Source of the DNA: a virus
Direction: 5' to 3' (one strand)
IMG/VR virus record: IMGVR_UViG_3300013772_000005
Location: 1 to 64,000 of that record
Length of the DNA: 64,000 nucleotides
Shown here piece by piece: positions 5,873 to 12,939 of this stretch (position 1 is its first letter; each line of letters opens with the position of its first letter). Below the pieces are notes generated by a model. The model had not been told where the DNA came from and ran no database searches. It worked only from the letters and a program-made list of their open reading frames with translations. The position numbers and the translations under genes are program-made.

Positions 5873-7723
5873 TTAAAATCCGATCAACCGCGCCAGCTTG
5901 CCCATCGTCTGCGCCGGCAGCTCTTCGAGCTTATTGATCAGCACGTAGTCCGGATAGAAGTGCTTCGGGCTGTCGGTCGTGATGCCGAAGGCGACGACTT
6001 CGATTCCCGACTTGATCACCTTCGCCACCGTCGTCTTGAGGTCGGCGTTGAGCACGTGGCGGTCGCTGTCGCCGGTCGCCGGTGAGCCGTCGCTCATCAC
6101 GATCAGAATCTTGCGCTTTTGCTTCTGCATCGCCAGGCGGTCGGCGGCCCACTTCACGGCTTCGCCGTCAGGGTTGTTGTGGCCATTGTCGAGTTTTTCA
6201 ATGCCGCTCAGGTTGTTGGAATCGAAGCTCTTGAAGATCTGCATCACGAGCTTCTCGGCAAAGCGGTTGAAGCGGCTGCCGGCGTGCTTCGTCACGCCTG
6301 CGGCTTCGGCTTCGGCGTGCAAGCGCGGCTCATACTGGCTGTGAAAGCCGCACACCTCGAAGGCGATCTCAAGCTTGGACAGCGCTTCGGCCATGGCCAC
6401 ACACGCCTGCTTTGTCAGCTCGGTTTTCGGCCCGGCCATCGAGCCCGAGAGGTCGACCAGAATCTGCACCGCGACGTTGTTGGTTTCCGTCTTCGTCTGC
6501 TCTTTGAAGGGGCGGCGGAAGTTTTTGTCCGTCAGCATCCGTGGCAGGCCGCGCACGTCGATCATGCCGCGCTCACGCTCGCCACGCCACTTGACGTTCT
6601 CTTTCACCTTGAGCTGACGCTCTAGAGCGCGCTCGATCGGAGCGATCAGCGGGCGCACCCTGTGACGAATGGCATTGTAGCGGCCGACGTGGCCCTTGGC
6701 AGTGTGGTCCGTGACTTCGTCATACTTGGTTGAGAATGGCAGGTGGATGCGGTCAAAGCGCATGCCCTTGTCGGTCGTCTCAATGCCTGAGCCCTTGCCC
6801 TCGGTCGGTCCGAGGCGGTCACGGTCGTCGCGGCGTTTCCCACCCTCGCCAGGCTCTTCCGTCGTCAGCGTGCCGTCCTTTTCGCGCTCCTTCACCGACT
6901 TGCTTTTGAAGTCTTCGCCGAAGTGATCGGCCAGCTCGCGGTTGACCATGTCGTCAACGCAAACATCGGCGTCATCCCAGCCGCTCTTTTGGCCTTCGCC
7001 GGTTTCTTCGTCCGACTCTTCCATCATCGAGTCGCCTTCGCCCTTGCCGCCGGGAGCACCTTTGCCGCCTTTGCCTTTACCCTTGCCCTTCTCGCCCTTC
7101 TTCTCCGCTTCTTCTTCTTGCTCGTCGAGATAGGCCAGGATGCGCGTTGTCGCCGTCTCGGCGACCTTGCGCAGATCTTCGGTTGAGGTGCCGGCGTTCA
7201 TGGCGGGTACGAGGTCACTGATCAGTTCCCAGATCGGCGCCACGTCTTTGTCGACTTGCAGCGGCTCTTTCCCCATCATGGCGTCCATCGCCGTGACGAT
7301 CAGGCGAAACGGCCAGGGTAGCTCGCCAGTGGCGCGCTTGGCTTCGAGTGCGATGCGCAGCTTGACGTGCAGCGGCTCCAGGTTGAGCCGGCAGCCCGGG
7401 AAGTCCTTCACCTGCTCACGCTCAATCCGCACGTCTTCGATGCCGTTGAGCAGCTCTTTCTGAAAGCGCCGGCCGCGTCCCTCCATCAGCCGCTTAAGCT
7501 GGTCGAAGTCGGTGAAGCGGCAGTGCGCCACTTCGTGGTCGAGAAAGCCGTTCATGTCGTCCATCAGCTCTTGCGTGAGATCGTTGGTCGACGGCAGAAA
7601 GATCGTCTTGCCGTCGGTCGAAGCGCCCGAGCCCTGGAAGACGATCGAAAGCCCGTACTGGCCGGCGATGATGCGGCCCAAGCGCTCAAGGGCGGTTTCA
7701 AAGATTCGGCGTTGGTGGCGCAT
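5873..7723 (-). CDS. CobT-like VWA-domain protein with HExxH motif
   Basis: 616 aa. Three parts are visible. Residues 1-190 contain HEVAH (63-67) and a helical region with EDVRIEREQ as in CobT-type proteins. Residues about 205-300 are a low-complexity charged linker. The C-terminal 200 residues are a VWA domain with the MIDAS signature DLSGSM, a distal NNPDGEA and VMSDGSP. CobT-type proteins act with a hexameric CobS/MoxR AAA+ ATPase, and such an ATPase is the next gene upstream. The cobalamin enzyme CobN is absent, so the pair probably remodels another target. It has its own promoter element (7750-7786) with the best sigma-28 match of the set. Confidence 0.8.
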   Translation of the reverse strand: MRHQRRIFETALERLGRIIAGQYGLSIVFQGSGASTDGKTIFLPSTNDLTQELMDDMNGFLDHEVAHCRFTDFDQLKRLMEGRGRRFQKELLNGIEDVRIEREQVKDFPGCRLNLEPLHVKLRIALEAKRATGELPWPFRLIVTAMDAMMGKEPLQVDKDVAPIWELISDLVPAMNAGTSTEDLRKVAETATTRILAYLDEQEEEAEKKGEKGKGKGKGGKGAPGGKGEGDSMMEESDEETGEGQKSGWDDADVCVDDMVNRELADHFGEDFKSKSVKEREKDGTLTTEEPGEGGKRRDDRDRLGPTEGKGSGIETTDKGMRFDRIHLPFSTKYDEVTDHTAKGHVGRYNAIRHRVRPLIAPIERALERQLKVKENVKWRGERERGMIDVRGLPRMLTDKNFRRPFKEQTKTETNNVAVQILVDLSGSMAGPKTELTKQACVAMAEALSKLEIAFEVCGFHSQYEPRLHAEAEAAGVTKHAGSRFNRFAEKLVMQIFKSFDSNNLSGIEKLDNGHNNPDGEAVKWAADRLAMQKQKRKILIVMSDGSPATGDSDRHVLNADLKTTVAKVIKSGIEVVAFGITTDSPKHFYPDYVLINKLEELPAQTMGKLARLIGF

Positions 7724-7749
7724 TTGGTGGCTCCCTCTGAAGTTTCTCT

Positions 7750-7786
7750 ATGTAATACATATCGGCTAAATTGTGGAAAACTTGAG
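7750..7786 (-). promoter_or_regulatory. Sigma-28-like phage promoter P2 with palindrome
   Basis: Minus strand: TCAAGTTT, 11 bases, GCCGATAT, running into ATGTATTACAT. This copy fits the FliA consensus (TAAAGTTT-N11-GCCGATAA) almost exactly. Its -35 end overlaps the terminator of the upstream ATPase gene. Drives the VWA gene at 7723. Confidence 0.7.
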
Positions 7787-7810
7787 GACGAGGAAAAATC
7801 CCCGTCCTCA
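7783..7810 (-). terminator. Terminator hairpin after the CobS-like gene
   Basis: Minus strand: TGAGGACG and CGTCCTCA form an 8-bp stem around a GGGATTTTTCCT loop, which adds pairs, then AAGTTTT follows. It lies 20 bases after the ATPase stop. Confidence 0.65.
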
Positions 7811-7829
7811 GGAGGGTTTACTAAAGCAC

Positions 7830-8948
7830 TTACCGGCCGGTGCCGGTGTTTCCGAGGAGCACGCGGCGCATGTAGCCGTCGATAACCATCGAGTCTTCTT
7901 TGCTGATTTTGCTGAAGATCGTGGCTTGTGCCGCTTTGAAAGGGCTTTCAGCCTTGAGCGCCTTGTAGCGCATGATCATCTCGCCCCAGTCGATCAGCCG
8001 GCGGGTGGAGAAGGTGCAGCTCACCTGCTCTTCAACAAACGACTTCCGGACCATGGTCGCGACCTTGACCAGCTCTTTTGCAACATTCAGCGTCATCAGC
8101 GGCACGCTGTCTTTCAACACTTCGGCTTCGACGGCCTCCGGCATGTAGTCGACGAGGTACGTGCGCCAGCGGTCTAGTTGAGCCTCGTTCATCAGGTTCG
8201 TGCCCTGATAGAGATGCCGGTACTGCGCCATGCAGCCAATGGCGTTGCCGGTGGCGAAAATGCGGAAGGTGGAAGCCGGCTCGACTACTTCGTTGCCCTT
8301 CTCGCTCAGCATCAGCTTGCCGCCGCGCTCCAGCACCGAGTTGAGGACAGCCAGGATGTTCGGCTCGCCATAGTCCATTTCGTCGATGATCAGCCACATG
8401 CCCTTGCGCATGGCATGAGGCAGGACGCCATCCACCCAGACCATGTCGCCGCCCTGAGCGCTCCAGAAGCCGACGAAGTTAGAGGTCGTGGTCTGTTGGT
8501 TGAGGTTGACGCGGGCGGTCGGCTGGCCAATGCGCGCAGCGATCTGCTCGACGCACGAGGTTTTCCCGGTGCCAGTGTGACCGATGAGCAGCACCGGGCG
8601 GCCAAGCTCCACGTCTTTCAGCACGTCAGAGGTGAATTCTTGAAACGCATAGGCGTCATTGATTTTGGGGATGAAATGCAGCAGGTCTTTGGCCCACGGC
8701 CCGCTCTTCTCGACTTCGACGCCAGCGATTTTCACCTTCTCACTCCGGACAGGGGCGGCCACCGGTGCCGGTGCAGAAGCCGGTGCAGTGGGCGCGGGTT
8801 GAGGGACACCGGTTTCTTCGATCACACAGGCGATGTCGCCACCGTGCTCGGCGATATACGCTGCAAGCCCGTCTTCGCCGCCGTGCATGGCGATAATATG
8901 CTCGACTAGATCAACGCGCTGATGATTGCACTTTGTGCAGGTAAGCAT
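7830..8948 (-). CDS. CobS/MoxR-like AAA+ ATPase with N-terminal zinc finger
   Basis: 372 aa. Residues 4-22 form a C2H2-type finger (C4-x2-C7-x9-H17-x4-H22), followed by an Ala/Pro linker (50-68). The AAA+ core has Walker A GHTGTGKT (123-130), the CobS-like NLNQQTTTSNFVG segment, and Walker B WLIIDE (185-190), then sensor sequence IFATGN. The family forms hexameric rings that work with a VWA partner, encoded just downstream at 5873. The ATG at 8948 follows the TTTAAATCGGAG leader (8956-8967) and promoter element 8990-9027. Target unknown. Confidence 0.85.
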   Translation of the reverse strand: MLTCTKCNHQRVDLVEHIIAMHGGEDGLAAYIAEHGGDIACVIEETGVPQPAPTAPASAPAPVAAPVRSEKVKIAGVEVEKSGPWAKDLLHFIPKINDAYAFQEFTSDVLKDVELGRPVLLIGHTGTGKTSCVEQIAARIGQPTARVNLNQQTTTSNFVGFWSAQGGDMVWVDGVLPHAMRKGMWLIIDEMDYGEPNILAVLNSVLERGGKLMLSEKGNEVVEPASTFRIFATGNAIGCMAQYRHLYQGTNLMNEAQLDRWRTYLVDYMPEAVEAEVLKDSVPLMTLNVAKELVKVATMVRKSFVEEQVSCTFSTRRLIDWGEMIMRYKALKAESPFKAAQATIFSKISKEDSMVIDGYMRRVLLGNTGTGR

Positions 8949-8955
8949 GGAAACC

Positions 8956-8967
8956 CTCCGATTTAAA
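8956..8967 (-). promoter_or_regulatory. TTTAAATCGGAG translation leader
   Basis: Same A/T box plus CGGAG as in eight other genes, here before the AAA+ ATPase start at 8948. Confidence 0.6.
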
Positions 8968-8989
8968 ATCTGCGATTCAAACGCTCGCC

Positions 8990-9027
8990 ATGTAATACCT
9001 AACGGCCAAATTAGCGTTGGACTTTAG
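8990..9027 (-). promoter_or_regulatory. Sigma-28-like phage promoter P3
   Basis: Minus strand: CTAAAGT, 19 bases ending GCCGT, then TAGGTATTACAT; one base of the palindrome is changed (AGGTATTACAT). Drives the CobS-like gene. The 120 bases beyond it, to the stop of the next gene at 9157, hold nothing I recognise. Confidence 0.65.
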
Positions 9028-9156
9028 ACTTTCCTGAAATCCTAGCAGAGCTATGGTCTTAGGGAACGACGAGCGGGGCGGCACCGTTAAAGGGTGTGAG
9101 GAGCGGTGTACAGGAAGGCGGAAAAGCCGTGTAGTTAAATCAGATAAGACGTGGAA

Positions 9157-9429
9157 TTACTTGAGGTCGTCTAGAGCATCTAAAAACGGTGTCGAGAGGC
9201 TGGCGACGAAGCCGTGCCCGCCGATGCCGGCCATCTCTTTCAGCTTGCCAGCGAGCACCAGCTCGGCGCGGGCCTGATTCACCACTTGCTTCCAGGCTGC
9301 CGGACCGATTTGTCCGGGGCGGTGAAAATGGCTGAGACGCAGATGCAGGTCTTCGCCCTGCGCCATGGGATGGCGGCGGTAGTAGTCCCAGATCAAATTT
9401 TTCAGCTCAGCTTGCGTTGCCGCCGGCAT
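9157..9429 (-). CDS. Hypothetical protein, 90 aa
   Basis: ATG 9429, directly abutting the stop of the next gene upstream (TGAATG). Sequence is helical with an aromatic-rich start (LKNLIWDYYRRHPMAQGEDL) and a middle segment HFHRPGQIGPAAWKQVVNQA. The last line of the protein has EMAGIGGHGFVA, a wing-like strand. It may be a small winged-helix protein; no family recognised. Last gene of the operon that begins at 12862. Confidence 0.7.
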   Translation of the reverse strand: MPAATQAELKNLIWDYYRRHPMAQGEDLHLRLSHFHRPGQIGPAAWKQVVNQARAELVLAGKLKEMAGIGGHGFVASLSTPFLDALDDLK

Positions 9430-9744
9430 TCACAGCTCCTCGATCGCCGCGAGAAAGAGCGTGCGCACCCATGGTTGCTTGGGGAGCGTGCCGGCCAGGT
9501 AGTAGCGGTAGCAGGTGCCACCTCGCACCGAGTGCGCCGTGCGCTCGATCTCACCGTCGTGCATCATGCGGCGAAGCTCGGCAGAGACGGTGCCGTATTG
9601 CACCGTCTGGAACTCACGCGCCATAAGTCCTGGTGTGAATTGCAGCTCACCGATGATCCTTTCGCGCACCGTCAGTCGCGTGGGATCACCACTGGAGCAG
9701 CGGTAGCGCCTGGCGCCTTTGGCCGTTGTGCCGAAGTCAACCAC
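9430..9744 (-). CDS. Hypothetical winged-helix-like protein, 104 aa
   Basis: GTG 9744 is the most upstream plausible start consistent with the neighbour, overlapping it by 8 bases, with GAGG nine bases before. The segment VRERIIGELQFTPGLMAREF followed by VSAELRRMMHDGEIERTA and a TCYRYYLAG strand resembles a MarR/PadR-like winged helix. The protein probably binds nucleic acid; no specific family identified. Confidence 0.65.
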   Translation of the reverse strand: MVDFGTTAKGARRYRCSSGDPTRLTVRERIIGELQFTPGLMAREFQTVQYGTVSAELRRMMHDGEIERTAHSVRGGTCYRYYLAGTLPKQPWVRTLFLAAIEEL

Positions 9745-9946
9745 GACGACTGTCCTCGAAGCCGCCGATGCACGCCAGCGTCTCGATGGCATGCGCCGCT
9801 TCGGTGCAGATGGAGCCGAGCACCTGCGCCAGCGATTCACGCGGCGTCACCGGGTCACAGAGGTCGTCGGCTTCTTCCGCCAGGGCTTTGATTCTCTCTA
9901 TTGCCCGGTCGATCTCGGCCCATCTCTTCACGAGATAATTTGTCAC
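9737..9946 (-). CDS. Hypothetical helical protein, 69 aa
   Basis: ATG 9946 overlaps the upstream stop by four bases (ATGA). Almost entirely helical (YLVKRWAEIDRAIERIKALA, then TPRESLAQVLGSICTEAAHA). No motif recognised. Confidence 0.65.
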   Translation of the reverse strand: MTNYLVKRWAEIDRAIERIKALAEEADDLCDPVTPRESLAQVLGSICTEAAHAIETLACIGGFEDSRRG

Positions 9947-10143
9947 AGCTCTTTCACCGCCTCAAGAAAAGCCGACTTCTCCGTCGGCGAGACCTTTTCG
10001 ATTTCTTCGGTCGCTTGCCGCATGTATTCGATCGCCGTGTTCATCACCAGACGGTTGACCTCACCCGACTCCATCAGCTCACCGAGTTTCTGGCGAAGCA
10101 CCAGCAGGCTGCGAATGATCCCCTCTTTCGCCCGCTCGTTCAT
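9943..10143 (-). CDS. Hypothetical helical protein, 66 aa
   Basis: ATG 10143, coupled on both sides by ATGA overlaps. All-helical (IIRSLLVLRQKLGELMESGE). Function unknown. Confidence 0.65.
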   Translation of the reverse strand: MNERAKEGIIRSLLVLRQKLGELMESGEVNRLVMNTAIEYMRQATEEIEKVSPTEKSAFLEAVKEL

Positions 10144-10406
10144 CCAGCCTCGCTCGGCTCTTGCAGCGTGGCGACGAAGCGCTCGAAGCCGGCGCGGCCA
10201 AACTCCATCATCTTGAGCATGATGTAGCCCTTGGAAATTTCCTTTGGACTTCTCCCCATCAGCGCTGCCAGCTCGGTGCTGGCGTAGTCGAGATAGCGCA
10301 CCTGATCAGGTGTCAACCGGATGGTAAACATCTCGGTTTTCATCGGCACCTTGCTCAACGCTTTCAGCCGGGCGCGCTCGATCTTCTTTTCGGCTTTCGT
10401 CATCAT
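10140..10406 (-). CDS. Ribbon-helix-helix-like protein, 88 aa
   Basis: ATG 10406 overlaps the stop of the endonuclease gene (ATGA); GAGGTGA is just upstream. After a basic N-terminus, the segment MFTIRLTPDQVRYLDYASTE gives a beta strand with alternating residues followed by helices, the order of a ribbon-helix-helix or similar small DNA-binding protein. This is a fold-level guess. Confidence 0.6.
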   Translation of the reverse strand: MMTKAEKKIERARLKALSKVPMKTEMFTIRLTPDQVRYLDYASTELAALMGRSPKEISKGYIMLKMMEFGRAGFERFVATLQEPSEAG

Positions 10407-10915
10407 ATGATCACCTCAATTGGAGTGCCGTCAGCCATAACGGAACCATACTTTTTGATACGAGTCCTAACGTGAGCTTTGCACCCAAAATACCGGCCAG
10501 CCTCATTTATTGAGGCGAATTCCATCGCACCGATGCGCACTCGAATCTCACGCTTCTTGTTTGCTGAACGTATGTTGCGCAGACCAACTTCGGCGATGAT
10601 CGCCACCTGTCGATAAGCGCTGCGTACATTTTCCTTGTGCGTCACGAGGCGCATATTTCCAATCTCATAGTGACCGTCGTTGCGCCTGCGATCAACTTCG
10701 AGTGAAAAATCCCCTTTAGATTTTCTGAGAAACCAACGGATGAAATAGTAGCGCTCAACACGTAGCTCGATGCCGCGTCCACCATATCGGCGATAGTTGA
10801 TTGCTTTTGGATTGCGACAACGAGCCATGATCGCATTGTAGCGATAGTAGGCGATCTTAAATCCTGGTGGTTTTGAGGCAAAGAAGCCTTCATGCTGTTT
10901 TTTTGGCCACGACAT
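10403..10915 (-). CDS. HNH-like homing endonuclease with NUMOD-type C-terminus
   Basis: 170 aa. The core ARCRNPKAINYRRYGGRGIE, then a conserved F..W segment, FSLEVDRRRNDGHYEIGNMR and LVTHKENVRSAYR matches the free-standing phage HNH-like endonuclease family (consensus R-x-x-NP...YGGRGI...D-R-x-x-N-D-G-x-Y-x-x-x-N-x-R-W). The last 50 residues (FASINEAGRYFGCKAHVRTR) resemble a NUMOD DNA-binding repeat. Its base composition is visibly richer in A/T than its neighbours and it overlaps the deacetylase gene by 26 bases, so it is probably a late insertion. ATG 10915 has GGAG five bases upstream. Confidence 0.75.
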   Translation of the reverse strand: MSWPKKQHEGFFASKPPGFKIAYYRYNAIMARCRNPKAINYRRYGGRGIELRVERYYFIRWFLRKSKGDFSLEVDRRRNDGHYEIGNMRLVTHKENVRSAYRQVAIIAEVGLRNIRSANKKREIRVRIGAMEFASINEAGRYFGCKAHVRTRIKKYGSVMADGTPIEVII

Positions 10916-11756
10916 TACGACTCCAAACTTTTATCGCCTCTTCAGCGGTGGCTCGGTGAATCTGAAGGACTGGAGTGATCTCCCCATTTTCATCCTTGCT
11001 ATAACCACCGGCAAGGCACCAACTCACTGGTAATCCCATCTGCTTTGCGGTTTGGAAGACAATGCGATCACGGAGGCGCAGCTCTTCCATCGTCAGCCAG
11101 CCGCCAAGCGGGTCTTTCACGTAGGGATCTGCGCCCGCCTGATAGAGCAGCACGTCGCAGGAGTGAAAGCGCTGGCGCATGATCCCCGGCAGCGCCTTCA
11201 GAAAGGTCTCAGCCTGATCGGCGCGGTGATAGTGGGCGCCAGCGGTGAAGTGCTCCACCCATTTCAGCTTCAGGTGTTTGATGATGCCGTCGGTGCCGTT
11301 GCCGTAGTGCTCGTCGAGGTCGAGAATTCCGACTCGCTTGGCGCCAGCCTTCTTCGCCTCGAAGGCCGCCACGATCAGGCCGTTAAAAGTGCAGAAGCCG
11401 CCGCCCCCGCTGTAGCTCGCATGGTGAAAGCCTGAGCAGAGGGCGGCAGCCGGTTTGCCGTCACGCATGGCGGCCAGGGTGGCGCTGATCATGGCGCCGA
11501 CCGTGTGGACCAGCGAGCGGGCGACAGCCGGCGATTTGTTGCCGAAGCCGTTGTGGGTTTCAAGGGTGAGCACCTGCGCCACGTAGTCAGGATCGTGAGC
11601 CTGAGCGATGACCAGGGCATCAGCCATCTGCGGATTCATCACCTCGATCTTCAGCCCGGCCGCCTGCCAGTCAGCGAGCACCTTTGCTGGCTTCGCCGCT
11701 GACGGTGAGAAGCTCTCGCTGTTGGCGATCATTTGTGGCCTGTAAAAAACTTTCAT
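10890..11756 (-). CDS. Histone-deacetylase-family (AcuC/APAH-like) amidohydrolase
   Basis: 288 aa. The family pattern is complete: SGFHHASY (catalytic His111-His112), LDLDEHYGNGT (zinc ligands Asp148 and His150), QAGADPYVKDPLGG (zinc ligand Asp210) and AGGY (catalytic Tyr252). One usual His of the HHG triplet is Tyr151. These enzymes hydrolyse acetyl-lysine, acetoin or acetylpolyamine amide bonds with zinc. The ATG at 11756 is preceded by GGGAGG; an in-frame start further upstream lacks a ribosome site. It lies in the operon from promoter 12881. Phage substrate unknown; acetylated host or phage proteins or polyamines are candidates. Confidence 0.85.
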   Translation of the reverse strand: MKVFYRPQMIANSESFSPSAAKPAKVLADWQAAGLKIEVMNPQMADALVIAQAHDPDYVAQVLTLETHNGFGNKSPAVARSLVHTVGAMISATLAAMRDGKPAAALCSGFHHASYSGGGGFCTFNGLIVAAFEAKKAGAKRVGILDLDEHYGNGTDGIIKHLKLKWVEHFTAGAHYHRADQAETFLKALPGIMRQRFHSCDVLLYQAGADPYVKDPLGGWLTMEELRLRDRIVFQTAKQMGLPVSWCLAGGYSKDENGEITPVLQIHRATAEEAIKVWSRNVVAKKTA

Positions 11757-11798
11757 AACGCACCTCCCTCTAAGGGCGGGGAAGGCCCCGCCATGCAC

Positions 11799-12761
11799 TC
11801 ACTTTGCTTCGGCTGCCATGATCGCTTCCATCTCGGCGGCAAAATCGAAGGGCTCGATCACCTTCCCGGTCATGGCGTTGAGCCGCTGGTCGATCACGCG
11901 CTCCACCGTGCCGAGCCGAGCGAAGAGAGCATCGGCGGTCGTCTTCATATGCTCGCGATAGACGTCGAGCCGGCCGCGAATCTCTTCGATGTCTTCGGTC
12001 CGGCGCTCAAAGACGCGCTTGGGAATGCCGCCCTCACGTGCCAGTCCTTCCAGCTCACCGAGCAGCGCATCAACTTCGCCTTGCAGCGCGGTCGAAGCTC
12101 CCCATTCGACTTCGGCCATCGACTCAGCGTTGTCGAAGACCGGGAAGCTTGAGAAGCGGATGCCAACCGGGAGCGCCGCGAAAAGCCGCTTGATGTTGTC
12201 TAACCGCTCAGCAAAGACCTGCGGGACGAAGTAGACGCCACCCGAGTAGATCCGGACGCTGACACCGTTGCAGCCGTATGAGCCTTTGACAAACTTGCCG
12301 ATCACCTTGGAAAACTGATCGCCGTTGATCTCGACACGGCCGCTGGCTACCAGCCCACGGATGCGGCTGCATAGCTCGTTGTAGAGGCTTGCCTCGATTT
12401 CTTTCTGCTCGAAGTGCAGCACGCTACCGTCTTTTGAGATTGTCGCCGTCATCAGGGTGGCGACGCGAAAGCCGGCGCCGTCGGTCACTGAGCGCGTGAG
12501 CGCCATCGACACGTCTTCTTCGGTGGTGCGAAAGGTCTCGTGACGGGCGCGCTGCTGTTGGATGGGCGCGTCTTCCGGGATCTCAAATTTATACTCGCGG
12601 CGCAGCTCGATCAGCGCTTTGCGAAGCGCGGTCTTCGGCGCGTTCTGCGGCAAGGCTGCCGGGTCAATGCCGAAGCGCACGAGCACGTCGGGATCAAAGC
12701 GGGCGTCACTCTTGATGCTCCAGCACACGACTGAGCCAATTTGGCGAGGCGTAGTAGTCAC
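11799..12761 (-). CDS. Hypothetical protein, 320 aa
   Basis: GTG 12761 overlaps the stop of the tiny membrane gene (GTGA), with CGGAGG eight bases upstream. The N-terminal two thirds are alpha/beta (CWSIKSDARFDPDVLVRFGI, EASLYNELCSRIRGLVASGR, GVSVRIYSGGVYFVPQ). The C-terminal 100 residues are helical and coiled. Large phages often carry proteins of this size beside CobS/CobT-like pairs, but I do not recognise the family with confidence. Cytoplasmic. Confidence 0.7.
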   Translation of the reverse strand: MTTTPRQIGSVVCWSIKSDARFDPDVLVRFGIDPAALPQNAPKTALRKALIELRREYKFEIPEDAPIQQQRARHETFRTTEEDVSMALTRSVTDGAGFRVATLMTATISKDGSVLHFEQKEIEASLYNELCSRIRGLVASGRVEINGDQFSKVIGKFVKGSYGCNGVSVRIYSGGVYFVPQVFAERLDNIKRLFAALPVGIRFSSFPVFDNAESMAEVEWGASTALQGEVDALLGELEGLAREGGIPKRVFERRTEDIEEIRGRLDVYREHMKTTADALFARLGTVERVIDQRLNAMTGKVIEPFDFAAEMEAIMAAEAK

Positions 12762-12862
12762 TTAGAAACCCTCCGATTAAAAGCTAGGAGCAAGGCACCG
12801 ACGAGAAAAGCGTTTGGGATCAGTAGCATGAGCGTTGTTCCAAGGATTATCCGTGTTTTCAT
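12758..12862 (-). CDS. Small single-pass membrane protein, 34 aa
   Basis: ATG 12862 with ACGGAGG nine bases upstream and promoter P4 directly before it. The peptide MKTRIILGTTLMLLIPNAFL then VGALLLAFNRRVSK has one transmembrane segment and a basic tail. It ends overlapping the start of the 320-aa gene, so it may couple that gene to the promoter as well as act itself. Confidence 0.7.
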   Translation of the reverse strand: MKTRIILGTTLMLLIPNAFLVGALLLAFNRRVSK

Positions 12863-12880
12863 CGTAGTGCCTCCGTGATG

Positions 12881-12918
12881 ATGTAATACATAACGGCGGT
12901 TTTCAGCGGAAACTTTAG
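12881..12918 (-). promoter_or_regulatory. Sigma-28-like phage promoter P4 with palindrome
   Basis: Minus strand: CTAAAGTTT, 12 bases, GCCGTTAT running into a perfect ATGTATTACAT. Starts the operon that runs from the 34-aa membrane gene through the deacetylase. Confidence 0.7.
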
Positions 12919-12939
12919 GGTTTCTGTTTTTCGTAGATT

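Noticed and set aside
5873-8948. Cobalamin biosynthesis function for the CobS/CobT-like pair
   Set aside because: No CobN subunit or other cobalamin gene is in the window; MoxR/VWA pairs have many other roles.
9053-9277. 74-codon plus-strand frame between the ATPase and the 90-aa gene
   Set aside because: Largely antisense to the 90-aa gene, with no ribosome site or domain.
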